Of a stretch of DNA of 37,672 nt, positions 10,425-19,831 are shown piece by piece. Source of the stretch: Chara braunii (lineage: Eukaryota > Streptophyta > Charophyceae > Charales > Characeae); assembly GCA_003427395.1 (NCBI GenBank), contig BFEA01000141.1:1240384-1278055 (forward strand). The letters run 5' to 3'. How positions within the stretch are numbered: the stretch's first letter is position 1; every line of letters begins with the position of its first letter. The position numbers and the translations under genes are program-made. The notes below the pieces were generated by a model that ran no database searches, was not told the origin of the DNA, and saw only the letters and a list, made by a program, of their open reading frames with translations.

Positions 10425-10685
10425 ATGGACCCCAGCAGAGAGACTAAGAGTGATACGGTGAGAGTTACCTATTCGTTACATCGAAGCAAAACAGAAGTTT
10501 GGGAAGAGTGTGATGGGGTCTCACAGTCCCAAATTGAGATGATGAGAGAACATGCATTGAGTTTAGAGACAGGACATGGTGTTATTGAGTACACTGTCTA
10601 TTTTTGTGGGTCGGATGGGAAACCTCACAGCACCTGCTCTTGGTTGGAAACGGTCGAGCAGGCAACGACAAAGGTTGAACAATAA
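10425..10685 (+). CDS. sP1 small protein, nested LTR copy (86 aa, unknown function)
   Basis: The ATG at 10425 gives MDPSRETKSDTVRVTYSL. A GTG-started frame from 10383 is not shared. The family signature is at residues 53-82: VIEYTVYFCGSDGKPHSTCS followed by WLETVEQA. It is related to the left and right sP1 copies at roughly one third identity, to sP2 at 11837-12097 and to sP3 at 26696-26986. It stands between ORF-A and sP2 in element sense. No known domain is recognised. Confidence 0.6.
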   Translation: MDPSRETKSDTVRVTYSLHRSKTEVWEECDGVSQSQIEMMREHALSLETGHGVIEYTVYFCGSDGKPHSTCSWLETVEQATTKVEQ

Positions 10686-10699
10686 AGAAAAATAAAATG

Positions 10700-11345
10700 A
10701 TTAGGCTGTGTTCGAACAAGGCACTCGGATTACCGAAACTCTGACTCAGATAATAGGACTCAGACCCGGTGCCCTGAACAGTATTCAGATTGGAACTCAG
10801 ACTCAGCGTTCTGAGTGGTACTCGGACCAGAACCCAGATTCGGCACTTAGTGTCGTGCTCAGAACCGATTCCCAATGTTTGGATGATACTCGAAACAATA
10901 CCCAGATCTGTGTCCCGAACTGCACGCGGGACTGTATACAGGACAGTACTTAGAATCATACCTGGAACTGAATTAAGAGCGGTTTTTAGGACGGTGTTTT
11001 GGGACTGCATTCAGAATAGAGCTTAGGGGCGGCAACCTCCACAACATTCGTTTCCTTTTCTTCAGTCCGCAATTTCTTCAGAGTTCAGTTTCCCAGTCAG
11101 CAATCAACCAACAATGTTCGGTTCTCATCCAGCAGCCAGCAACTGTAGGTAGAATCGACAATCAGAAAACGTGGCTAAAAACAGGGCTCAAGATAACATC
11201 CGGAACAGTACTCGGGACAGTACCCGGAACAGTACTCGGGACAGTACCCGGAACAATACTCGGAACAGTACTCGGGACAGTACCCGGAACAGTACTCGGA
11301 ACAGTACTCGGAGAAGTACTTAGAACAGTATTCAGGCAATACTCG
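10700..11345 (+). repeat. 12-bp minisatellite (GGRACAGTACYC), degenerate then regular
   Basis: From about 11195 to 11335 the unit alternates GGAACAGTACTC and GGGACAGTACCC almost perfectly, and 10730-11010 is a worn version with 'cagactcag' and 'acagtac' units. The minus-strand frame reads as repeated Ser-Thr-Val-Pro and Gly-Thr-Val-Pro, a consequence of the 12-bp period. The array is absent from the other LTRs. Confidence 0.8.
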
Positions 11346-11836
11346 GCACTCAACAACAGTCAGTTCTCCGTTAGTTACTTCCAGCAGCTTTGAGGCTCAA
11401 GCAGCTTCGGAATCTACAATCAATAAGTTTCTTTCGGATCAGCATCTTGTCTGTTTTCATAATCAGCAACCATCCAGTGCCTCTTTCAGACCAGCAAGTT
11501 ATTTGTCGTTCAGTTCTCGACTTGTAACTAATCAGAGAGTCACTTGATATCAGATCAGCAAGTAGCCGGAAGAGTAATCAGATCAAAAACCATACCAGCA
11601 GTCCAACAAGCAATTCAACAATCAGTTCAGCAAACAGATCAACATCTAATCAGCGTTTGGTCGATAAATCTTAGCAGCATCCTGTCCGTGATCAGCAAAA
11701 CATAGGCAGCAATCAGAAGATGGCGATCTTAAAAACAATCAGTAAACGGCAATTAGCTGAGTAGTTAGAAACAACACTTTAGGGTGGCAGTCTCAGCAGC
11801 AGTAACCAACTGGTAACTAAACTGCGAAAACTCAGG
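11346..11836 (+). repeat. Degenerate AATCAG/CAGCAA repeats, no gene
   Basis: Words such as 'aatcagcaa', 'cagcagcc' and 'atcagttcagc' recur at irregular spacing. This is the inverse-strand equivalent of the 'ttgctgatt' repeats seen in the other LTRs. Confidence 0.5.
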
Positions 11837-12097
11837 GGAGAAATTGGTGATAGAGACATTATAAAGGTAGCATGCTCACTGCGTCAGGGCGTGCCAGAAG
11901 ATTGGAGGGAGAGCGCAGTGGAAGAGTACAATCAACAGACAATCATGATGATGGAGCAAACTTTGATGCAGGTAAGAGATCACACCCGGATTAAGTACAC
12001 TTATAATTTACATGACAAAAATGGCAGGTTGTGCGCTACTATTTCCTCAGTGGGCACTGTAGAGGAAGCAAGGAAGGCTGTCCGGGATTTTCAGTGA
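11837..12097 (+). CDS. sP2 small protein, nested LTR copy (start codon not evident)
   Basis: The frame reads GEIGDRDIIKVACSLRQ, then RIKYTYNLHDKNGRLCATIS and VGTVEEARKAV. The C-terminal half is very close to the 84-aa sP2 at 30296-30550 (IEYTYYLYDRSGRLCATISS, VGSVEEARRTI). The ATGGAGGAC start of that copy is GGGGAGAAA here, so the ATG is lost, or the exon begins by splicing. The frame is open upstream to a TAG near 11779. A GTG at 11891 falls inside the conserved region and is unlikely to be the start. Confidence 0.5.
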   Translation, partial: GEIGDRDIIKVACSLRQGVPEDWRESAVEEYNQQTIMMMEQTLMQVRDHTRIKYTYNLHDKNGRLCATISSVGTVEEARKAVRDFQ

Positions 12098-12287
12098 GAC
12101 AAGTTACGTGCAGACTGTAGAGAGCTGGCTAGACTTCAAAACAACTGTTTTCAGTAATCAGTTATCAGCAATTACTTAGTCAGTAATCAATCATCGGCAA
12201 TCAGTTTTCAGCAACCAGTTTCCAGCAGTCAGTTTGGTAACCAGTTATCCAGAACCATCTGATCAGTTTGTATTGGCAAGGGTACTC

Positions 12288-12962
12288 ATGAGCGTAGTTC
12301 AGTCTACGCCAGTCAGTGAGTCAGTACTGGCCAACCTCAATCGGATCTCATGCAAAGAGGCATTCCATTATCAGTATGTTAGTGCCATTGGTTTCAAACA
12401 GGAGGATCTGTCAATCTTCGTTGTCCTGACTAGTTTTGCTGATGGCTCTATTCACGATCTGAGGCTTAATCTGAAGAAGGGCAAGGAGGCTCATGAGCTT
12501 TTTGACCCAGTCTGGATCTCAACCATAGAATATCTTGAGCAGAGAGAGAGGGAGCTCGATGAGAGTGGTACCACGTTCGTTCGCGGCTTTGGGCCGATGC
12601 TTTATACTGAATACCCTAGGCCCCCAGTCCCTTCTCTTTTCACAGATGGCACGAGTTGGCTGGATGCGATTGACTTGGCAAAGAGATACATCTCTCCGGC
12701 GGTGATTGACATTGAGGCGTTGACCGAGTCCACCGAGTTTCCCTACCTCACACGAGAAGTCTTTTCAGTGGACGGGCTGCCTACATTGTGGGAGGAGTTT
12801 TGCTCCATGGTCAACTACCGTGTCATGTGCCTCGGATGGTCGTGCTCAGAGCTTGCTGGCTACAGGTGGCATTTTGTCACGAAGCCCCTGTCTCAGACTG
12901 TACTTGGGCGTGTGTATCGGCACCAGAAAAGATCAGTGAAAAGAGAGATTGTGAGAGGCTGA
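12288..12962 (+). CDS. ORF-D, nested LTR copy, intact (224 aa, unknown function)
   Basis: The ATG shared by all three copies is at 12288-12290 (MSVVQSTPVSESVLANLNRI). Conserved blocks are LNRISCKEAFHYQYV (about residues 16-30), FVVLTSF...IHDLRL (about 43-60), WISTIEYLEQRERELDESG (about 73-92), GPMLYTEYPRPPVPSL and SWLDAIDLA, then a cysteine/tryptophan-rich C-terminus (FCSMVNYRVMCLGWSCSELAGYRW). No membrane segment or known motif is seen. The frame is open and conserved upstream to at least 12234. It is the last LTR gene before the LTR end, so in a full element it would lie just upstream of the primer-binding site. Related modules occur in the internal region (27000-28573). Confidence 0.7.
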   Translation: MSVVQSTPVSESVLANLNRISCKEAFHYQYVSAIGFKQEDLSIFVVLTSFADGSIHDLRLNLKKGKEAHELFDPVWISTIEYLEQRERELDESGTTFVRGFGPMLYTEYPRPPVPSLFTDGTSWLDAIDLAKRYISPAVIDIEALTESTEFPYLTREVFSVDGLPTLWEEFCSMVNYRVMCLGWSCSELAGYRWHFVTKPLSQTVLGRVYRHQKRSVKREIVRG

Positions 12963-13431
12963 CCAGAGGGATGAGTGAGGACTCTTGAGAGGTGCTGACC
13001 ATGCCCGCCTACATGTACTTTCTGAGATTATTATGAGTTCTCATTCTTCCCTCATTCAATTGCCCCTATCTTTGCTCGAGTCGGTCATTCTTATTTTCTA
13101 CATTATTCTTGCTTGATGATTGCCTCCGTGGATGTTTTATCATAGTTCTCAAAATCAGATTGATATAATTGATGCATGCATAGCACTCCATAATTTTATG
13201 GTTATTATTTGCATAATTCGCTGCTGTTCCGAATCAAAATAAAAGATTCCTAAGACCGGGGACCGGCGAAAACCACAATTGAAGGGTCTCGCTCGAAGCC
13301 GGACGTACACAACAGGAAGGGATTTGCATTATTTAATTTATTTTATTTATTGCAATCACATACAAAATCCTGCGTGACAGCCTGTTGCCTTTTCGGTTGC
13401 CCGAAGTGGCCCGACTGGAAAAGGTGCGACA
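12963..13431 (+). other. Conserved LTR 3' end (U5 end), non-coding
   Basis: It is strongly conserved with 1094-1565 and 28729-29200 (for example 'gatgcatgcatagca', 'ttgcattatttaatttatttta' and the terminal 'gcgtgacag...TGCGACA'). Conservation here without a sense ORF suggests a role in reverse transcription, RNA processing or integrase end recognition. Confidence 0.6.
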
Positions 13432-13435
13432 CCAC
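13432..13435. repeat. Target-site duplication of nested LTR, right copy (CCAC)
   Basis: The four bases following the TGCGACA end of the nested LTR. They differ by one transition from CCGC at 5089-5092. Confidence 0.65.
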
Positions 13436-13599
13436 GTACCCTCCTGCGCTCACCAGGCTTGCGACACCTTCAATCATGCCTTTTCCTATTCACACGGGAA
13501 CGTGTATGATCGCGTTTTCATGCACTCGATCATTTACATGCCACATGTGAACTCTTACAATTACTGGCAAACTTTTGACCATATGAACACATGTAATCC

Positions 13600-13830
13600 C
13601 AAACGGTTATGTGCTCGCGCAGGCACACGAAGTAGCCACACAAAGCGGTCACACTGTGATCACGCAGCACCGTCACACTATGTAATCACGCCTCGTAGTC
13701 ACCCTATGTAAACACGCCGCANAGTCATAAAACATAGTCACATAGCGTAATCACGAGNTGTAGTCACACAGTGAGGTCACACGAAGTCGTTACACGAAGT
13801 AATCAACACTGTGCAATCACACACAGATGA
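13600..13830 (-). repeat. Degenerate minisatellite, about 15 bp (GTAATCACG/GTCACACTATG)
   Basis: Alternating 'gtcacac' and 'gtaatcacg' words recur, which is the inverse-strand form of the array at 9016-9310. Contains N bases at the same places as 32935-33165. Confidence 0.7.
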
Positions 13831-15222
13831 GAGGGAAAGGAAAAGAAGTCAAATTCCTTATTTCATTTGTAATCTCCATTCTCGTNNAATTTAAGCACAC
13901 GATCGCAATGGCAGCACGTCTCTTTGACCTTGCCATGAGATCCATTAGATCATACAGTACGAATAACNCTCCCAAATAAACTGTGCCTGGACGTGTTAAA
14001 CTCCGTGAATATTCAACTCCAGCCTCACTAACATCTCAAACCATCCTCCCATACGTTAAATTCCTTCCGAGGCAAGTTNATTTCAAACGTTGTTACAAAC
14101 CGAGGCTAGTTCATTTCAAACGTTGTTACAAACNGAGGCTACTCCCTTAATCGCTTATTTATACAGTCTACTGAGGAACTTAATTTTCTTTTGTCACTAT
14201 GCGACATGATCTGTCAATGACAATCAATCGCACCGTTTACTNGAACTAAGAGGGGGAGTAAAACTAGTGAGAACAAAAGGGNTCATATTTCGTAAAAGCC
14301 AACATCTTATCTGAAGGCTCGACCATGATAATCATATCAGAAGACGTGTCAACGACCCTTGATTGCTTTCTCCGTTGCCTCCTGGAAACCACTTGAGGGT
14401 GATGGAAAGCAGATNATCATCAGCGCGAATACGCCAACCGGTAAGCAAAACCTCTCTCACACGTCTTTATAACTCAGACATCCTTTCTGGTGAAGAATTC
14501 ACCAATGTTCATCTCACTGAGCGTTTGACTCGGTCATGGGCTGCCATTTGCTCGGACCCTTTGGCGTGAAGATGAGCTTACGCGCGTAAGCCTCCTTGAC
14601 TTATCTCACTCGTTCTGTCACCTGCACTCTCGAGCCCTCGCTCGAGCCTCTTTCTTGTCAGTCCGCACATGACTCCCTCCTCACGACCATACATATCACA
14701 TATACGCCAATCATAGTAGATGAGTCGAGTCTCCCCCTGCTCAAGCAAGCACCAGCTCGGCTTATCACTGGTCACGCACTAATTACCAGGTGATTATAGC
14801 CCATGCCTTAGTGAAAAGCTGTTGACCCGCATCCGTGACAAGGAGTAACCTCGCTCAGCACGCGGCAAACGGATCGAGTAGCAGCCTACTCCACACCCTG
14901 CAAACCAACTTCCCTTAATGGACTCCCCTCACGTGGTTCCGACAGGCTCCCCCTTCACTCTTATGCTGTCGTCCTCACGACAGCTGTAGCCATGTCACTT
15001 GAGTGTGCAGACAACAACGGACACACAAGTGCCGGAACTTTACACGAGCATGCAAGCAATTGACATCCCCGCACTCTGCAAGCTCACGTCCTACTTCGCT
15101 TCACACACTGTTGTCTAGTTGACGTCAACATCTCACACCTGTACTTTTAGCTCTCGTCCCTTCTTGTTGACCTGTTGCACGCCCTCTCTCCACGCATGTC
15201 GATCCCCCCTTCTTCTTTTGCC
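13831..15222 (-). other. LTR leader without recognised gene
   Basis: No frame longer than about 70 codons is conserved with the nested LTR. A near-duplicate 'gttcatttcaaacgttgttacaaacngaggcta' occurs twice in succession at about 14080-14145. The stretch is nearly identical to 33165-34556. Confidence 0.5.
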
Positions 15223-15759
15223 TCACACCCGTCTCTTACCTTTACTCTGTTTTCCTCCTGTCCCGCGGCCTCCAATCCCGCGGCCCCTGGGAGTCAGCTC
15301 TCATGAGCTGGCCTCGGGTCCCTTTTCCACCGGCTCCGCGGCTCGGTGGTGTTTCTGGATCTCCTTGGGTCTGTTCCAGGACCTGAGATCCGTTTCGTAG
15401 TCTGCCTCACTCGTTTCGCTTTCCCCACCTGAGTCTCTCTCGTTATGTTGTTCCTCTCTCATCTCGGTCCCAATTGATGACTCGATCTCATGATAGATGA
15501 CAGTCACTCTCAAGCCCACGGTCACCCCATCTCGTCTGCACATTTGTTCCGCCCTGTCACGAGCTTCGGAAATGGCAGCCTGCAGCCTCTGATCACCTCG
15601 CATCTCCTCCTCTCTCCCCCCTTCTATGCAGACCTTCAGTCGGACTACTTCTCCCCCATCATAGTTCAGGGCCGTCGTAATCAGAGNGCCTTCACCCGAC
15701 ACTGNAACCCAGCGCACCGTGTGCCGCCAGCAGCCAGGCCTANAGCCGTGTAGTGCCAT
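15223..15759 (-). pseudogene. ORF-A, left LTR copy, one nonsense codon
   Basis: It has the same length (537 nt) as the intact copy at 6616-7152 and starts at the ATG 15757-15759. The frame is open for 152 codons to EASS, then TGA at 15301-15303 replaces CGA (Arg). After the stop the frame continues intact through the RG-rich tail to TGA at 15223-15225. A few N bases fall in the N-terminal part. The protein resembles the nested copy closely (GGREEEM, ISEARDRAE, GVTVGLRV). Confidence 0.7.
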
Positions 15760-15900
15760 TGCCACTCANAATAGCCTGCCCCGTTTGATAGACAGCACAA
15801 CACTAGATCGTCGANTTCNTATAGCAGNCCTATCCACANGAACTCGCANTACAGACTATACCACCAGGTGACTGGNCGCGGACGATATCTCAACCCCTCT

Positions 15901-15910
15901 CCCTTTTNTA
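15901..15910 (-). promoter_or_regulatory. TATA-box position of left LTR (TANAAAAGGG)
   Basis: Homologous to TATAAAAGGG in the nested LTR, with the third base ambiguous. It lies 142 bp upstream of the ORF-A start on the minus strand. Confidence 0.5.
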
Positions 15911-16329
15911 GGGCTTTCCTCTGCGTTCTGAACGAGGAACTTTCATTAGTCCTTTTCAGACTCCACCGCTTCTCAAGAATTTTAAAACAATGGATTAATA
16001 ATTAACTTTCAAAAACTAATACTCAACCCAGAACCCAACAGTCGATCACGTATTAAATTCTCACTTGTCAGTCCCAGACCCCAGCAATATGACTGCAGGT
16101 TTTGCGCCGTGGTCCCATTATGGAATACTAGAAGTCACTTCTCCGTTTTTAAATAGCAGCGCAGGCCCATCTTCATCGGGTACCCATGTCCGATGGCAAG
16201 GAGGGAGCTTATGACCCTCCACAGGGGGGTGATAGGCCTCCTACCGATGCGGCCGCGGGTCACCCTTCTTTTGGGGTCTCATCGCACGGAGCCAGATCGG
16301 GGCTCACCCACAGATAGTATATGCAAGGT

Positions 16330-16930
16330 CAGCCTACTTAGGCTACGGACTGTTGGCTTCGAAATTCGAACCGTTGGCTTCCCGCGAAAGGATAAGCCAA
16401 CAGGTTGAAAACCAAATTTAGAAAACTAAATAGTAATAAAGTAATAATAATAATATCAATAATAATAATAATAATATTAATCGCTGAAAAGGAAAGGGTG
16501 GCGTCCCAGAATTTCTCCGCGCAGCACCCTTGCCTGAACAGCGATCCACGTTCACGCACAAATCTTGCACCCGATTTTCAATCTTTCTCGTTCCTTTTCT
16601 TTCTTTTATTTTTTTCTTTTTCCTTTTAGTCCTTACTGTATCTGCCTCTTTACCTGGCCATCGGGGTCCCGCTACAGGGTTCGGACGAACGAGTCTAATA
16701 CAGGCGATATACAAGGGGTAAGTAGAGCCCCAGGCCATAAGGCCGCAGTTGCAGTTCGAAAACCCGAATCGACGGTCTCCCTTGCGAAGTGACAGACCGA
16801 CAAGCGGAAAACTGAAAATTTGGGAAATTAAGTAATAACATTAATAATAATGATAATAATAACAATCAGTAAGCAAAAATGGAAAGGGGATTATAACATC
16901 ACAGTGGCCCACTGGATTTTCCTCGAACGA
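16330..16930 (-). promoter_or_regulatory. U3 tandem modules with (TAA)n and GTTGGCTT repeats
   Basis: Two degenerate copies about 390 bp apart (near 16370-16520 and 16760-16920) share 'cgaa.cg..gg.ttccc..gcgaa', 'gaaaac', a (TAA/ATA)n microsatellite and 'ggaaaggg'. GTTGGCTT occurs twice directly and once inverted (AAGCCAAC) around 16365-16400, next to TTCGAAATTCGAA. The position upstream of the TATA box suggests enhancer or repressor sites. Confidence 0.45.
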
Positions 16931-17349
16931 AAGTGAGTTCAATTCGACGCTTTGTTTCCTCTCTTTTTAGCGACCTTTATTTCGTGCACCTAACCCATAA
17001 CCCTGTACAGGGGATTTCGGCGCACGACTGAAAAGACCGAGCCAATCCTTTCACTTCCGCGTCCCAGGGCGAGCCCGGCGGCCACCACGGCTACAGGCCG
17101 GTCGTGCTCTGCTGTACAGCAGGGCGTCGAGCCTGCGTGGACAAACGAAAGTCTTGTGGCGCACCCCTTTTTGTCGGGGGTACTGCCACTGGGACTGGTC
17201 CATGCTAAGGCACAGCTTGGGTGCTAGGGACAACAGGGGTCCAGGATATATGTACAGGCTGGAACATCAAAACGGGGAGCTGATACAAGAACTGGTACCA
17301 AGCAGGGCTTGGTACACAGAGGAGGGTCGGGAAGTCGTGCCCTCCGACA

Positions 17350-17372
17350 TAATACCAAACCCCCACCCAGCG
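17350..17372 (-). promoter_or_regulatory. Candidate polypurine tract next to the 3' LTR
   Basis: On the minus strand GGGTGGGGGTTTGGTATTA directly precedes the LTR start TGTCGG. It is G-rich rather than a pure A/G run. The core GGGTTTGGTAT is repeated three times at 18331-18498, each time preceded by an A/G-rich run. Confidence 0.45.
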
Positions 17373-17592
17373 TCCCCGCTGGGTCAAGACGCACCATGTT
17401 ACTAATATAAGAGCGGCACGAATTAGTGTGGCCTTACTCACTTCTGTCGTGACTTCTCAAGGAGCTCGAGCTGCACTTGCATTTGTAGTCTTGCCTTTAT
17501 TAATCTCGCTCATATAGTATTCTCAGTCATAGCCCTTGGAGATATGTCCTTTGTTTTTTATCCTTTGCTTAACAGCCGCTTCGCTTTACATT

Positions 17593-18052
17593 ATGCCTGA
17601 GGCACGCCGTGGACATGGTAGAGGTAGGGGAAGAAGATGAGGGAAAGCAAAAGAAGAACCAGACACGGCGAGATTATAGCTCAGAGGAGAAGGAAGATGA
17701 GGAGCCGCGAGGCTATGGCCGTTTAAGGCCACACTCTCGCTACCCGTTAGGAGGGTGGTACGAGAGAACTCCATCACCAGACAGGATGGAGTTCCTTCGC
17801 AAGAAATTCGATGCTCGCTATGGTACGCCCAGCGCCTCTTCTCCTCCTTATATGCCCAGAGCTCCTACTCCAGCTGTAAGCAAGGCCATAGTGCCTGCTC
17901 CACCTTCCTCTATCCCGTGTGTTGTCTCGTCTCCTCATCACCCTAATCACTGCATTCTCTTTAGCATCTTCTTCCTTCTCTTTCTTTTCCAGCTTGAACT
18001 CATGGTTGTCTTTTATGTCCTATATAAGCGCGACTTCTTTTCTGCTTTCTGA
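17593..18052 (+). CDS. Possible antisense ORF with intron-like segment
   Basis: This frame runs opposite to the element. ATG candidates are 17593 (MPEARRGHGRGRGRR then stop) and 17615, which opens a charged, Pro/Ser-rich frame (RRDYSSEEKEDEEPRGYGR, ERTPSPDRMEFLRKKF). After PPYMPRAPTPA the DNA reads CTGTAAGC, a donor-like site, and about 100-115 bp later there is CTAATCAC followed by TTTAG and TTTTCCAG, branch- and acceptor-like. The residues after this point in the unspliced frame are hydrophobic and unlike the rest. Antisense accessory ORFs between pol and 3' LTR are known in some plant Tat-lineage gypsy elements. Weak, single copy. Confidence 0.25.
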
Positions 18053-18330
18053 GTCAGATTTCAACTCATGAAATTTTCAGTTCACTGTTCATTCCATAGC
18101 GTCCCATGCCTGAGAGTTTGGCTTCTTTAAGGCCAGGGATGCAGGTTCCTCGTGAACCAGGCCGCTTGTCGGCCACCAAATAAAATTTTAAGAAGGATTT
18201 CGTCTGAATGTTTGACTTGTTCATCCGTTGGCTTTTCACATGGAGGTTACCTCAGCTCTTGATCAGACATTTATGCCAAGGATGACCCCAGTAACGAGGG
18301 TACTCACTCTATCTGCTATGCTGGGAGTAG

Positions 18331-18498
18331 GGTATACCAAACCCTTTTTTCTGTTCTCTAGTCTGAGAAACATCTTCTCAGCTCCTCACTTGATGGAGAC
18401 ACCAAACCCTTGTTTTCTTTCTCAGGCCTGAGTGAGGCGTCTCCTCAACTTCTCAGACAAAAGGGAGGGGATACCAAACCCTTTTTTTTCTTTTTCCT
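18331..18498 (-). repeat. Three PPT-like repeats, about 70-bp spacing
   Basis: On the minus strand AAGGGTTTGGTAT or AAGGGTTTGGTGT occurs at about 18334-18352, 18399-18422 and 18471-18498. Each is preceded by an A/G-rich run, with 'ctgagaa/ctcag' inverted words between. They share the core with the tract at the LTR edge. Confidence 0.6.
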
Positions 18499-18719
18499 GG
18501 CCTGGGAGCTTCAGATAAGTATCTGTATACTTGCAAAACCAACAAGTCCCACAGACAACAACCATCCCCCAGCAAGCAGACCCTCTGAAAGCCAGCAGTT
18601 ACGCATCAACAAATTAAAATAAAACCCATAAATAAAACAATAAATAATAAATAATAATCAATACATAACAACTCTTCGTATCCAGGATTTATTGATTGCC
18701 TTGGTTTCAGCCCACCACT

Positions 18720-19300
18720 GACCAGGAATGTCATACGTTCCGTCAGTCAGACATACCTCATTCGGTCCGCCTCAGGCCAGGACTAGTCAGACCATTTGCC
18801 TTGACAGCCCCTTTGACCTGCCTCCAGGTCAGGACCAATCATACCCACTACTCGAGTATGGCAGCCCTTTGACACTCTCGTCAGGACACCCAGACTATAG
18901 CGGGTCTGGTCACCCTATGAGTCTATGATAGGGGACGTCCCGTCGGTCTGGCTGTCCCGAATCCGGATTTGACCACTGCGGTCAGGGACCGGCTCACCTA
19001 CCAGTTTTTGGCCAAGGGTGCTGGCTACCCTGCCCAGATTTTAAATGTAGGACCCGGTCTAACCACAGTTTCAGGCTCTGACTAACCTCACTGGATTGCA
19101 TCCTCTGACTGTGGTAGGGTTTCAGCCGACCCCTTTCAGCCTCATAGACCAGACCCCCGAAGTCTTAATCTCAGCTGACTACGGAATTCGACACTCACGT
19201 CGGGGACCTGCTGACCCCACCAGATTGCAACCTACTGCGGTAAGGCTCTGGCTGGCCCCGGCAACCAACGCATCCTTAGGTTAGAGAAGATGACCCCTGA
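18720..19300 (-). repeat. Degenerate hairpin repeats (TTGACC...GGTCAGG)
   Basis: Units such as TTTGACCTGCCTCCAGGTCAGG, TTTGACACTCTCGTCAGG and TTTGACCACTGCGGTCAGGG recur every 50-100 bp, each with complementary TGAC/GTCA arms. No ORF is conserved. It would be the 3' untranslated part of element RNA. Confidence 0.5.
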
Positions 19301-19364
19301 TACAGACAACCAGGCAAGCATATCATAACCCACAAGCAGACTGCCCACGCCCCATAACAGGACA

Positions 19365-19620
19365 AACACTTCTCAAGAGACGCCTCTTCAGTCTCAAGGG
19401 CACTAAACAATAACATGCTAGCCAACACTAAAAGTTCGCAAGAGACCTCCCTTCGGCTTCAAGCAAAGAAATTAGTGCTAGCCCCAGAGAGGTCCCTTCC
19501 CTCAACTGGGATTTGTTTTTCCAAGAGACGTCTCGTCAGTCTCAAGGAAATGTTGAAACACTCATCTCAGAGAGGTTTCTTCCCTCATCTGAGTGAAGAC
19601 AGACCCTTAGCCAAGAAGCA
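19365..19620 (-). repeat. Degenerate repeats (CAAGAGACGCCTCTTCAGTCTCAAGG)
   Basis: About five units at roughly 19370, 19436, 19488, 19531 and 19581 share 'caagagac.yc..ttc.gtctcaag', some as 'cagagaggt..ttccctcatctgag'. Each unit has hairpin potential. Confidence 0.5.
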
Positions 19621-19831
19621 CGGAGTCCCTCTACTGACCACTCTCAGTCAAATAAAGTTGAACTTCTTTATGCTTGCCTTCGTCTGAATCTCTTGAAAGA
19701 ACGACTTAGTCAGAGACACAAAGTCATTCTGCTGATAATTTTCAATCAGACAGAACTGAACTTTTTTATGCCCGTCAGACTTTCTTTTTGTGATAAGGAT
19801 AATACCGCTTATATCACTTGACGTGCCACAG

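Larger units (their letters stand above)
5093..13431 (+). mobile_element. Nested solo LTR of the same family, opposite orientation (8.34 kb)
   Basis: It begins TGTCGGAGGGCACGACTT and ends GGTGCGACA, the same ends as the host element's LTRs read on the minus strand. It is flanked by CCGC (5089-5092) and CCAC (13432-13435), a 4-bp target-site duplication with one transition. The uninterrupted LTR has AAACAGAC-CAGC-GTACCC at 32758-32775, exactly the empty site. No internal region is attached, so it is a solo LTR. It is a diverged subfamily: ORF-A and ORF-D remain alignable but much non-coding sequence does not. Confidence 0.9.
13432..17349 (-). mobile_element. 3' LTR of the main element, U3-side part (after the nested insertion)
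   Basis: Continues the left LTR after the nested insertion and is a direct repeat of about 32766-36674. It contains, read on the minus strand, U3, TATA, ORF-A and the 15-bp minisatellite. It ends CCTCCGACA at 17349. Several single N and NN positions coincide exactly with those of the other LTR at a 19,334-bp offset. Confidence 0.9.

Noticed and set aside
11162-11356. 64-codon Ser-Thr-Val-Pro repeat protein
   Set aside because: It is a translation of the 12-bp minisatellite on the strand opposite to the LTR genes.
13600-13830. CRISPR-like array of short repeats
   Set aside because: Units are contiguous and degenerate with no unique spacers, and the context is a eukaryotic LTR.
1094-17349. 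Large palindromic inversion or DNA transposon with long terminal inverted repeats
   Set aside because: The order forward, inverted, inverted, forward is fully explained by one LTR inserted in reverse into another, with LTR ends and a 4-bp duplication at the junctions.
18019-18026. TATATAAG on the plus strand as a promoter
   Set aside because: It lies inside the possible antisense ORF and no conserved gene follows on the plus strand.
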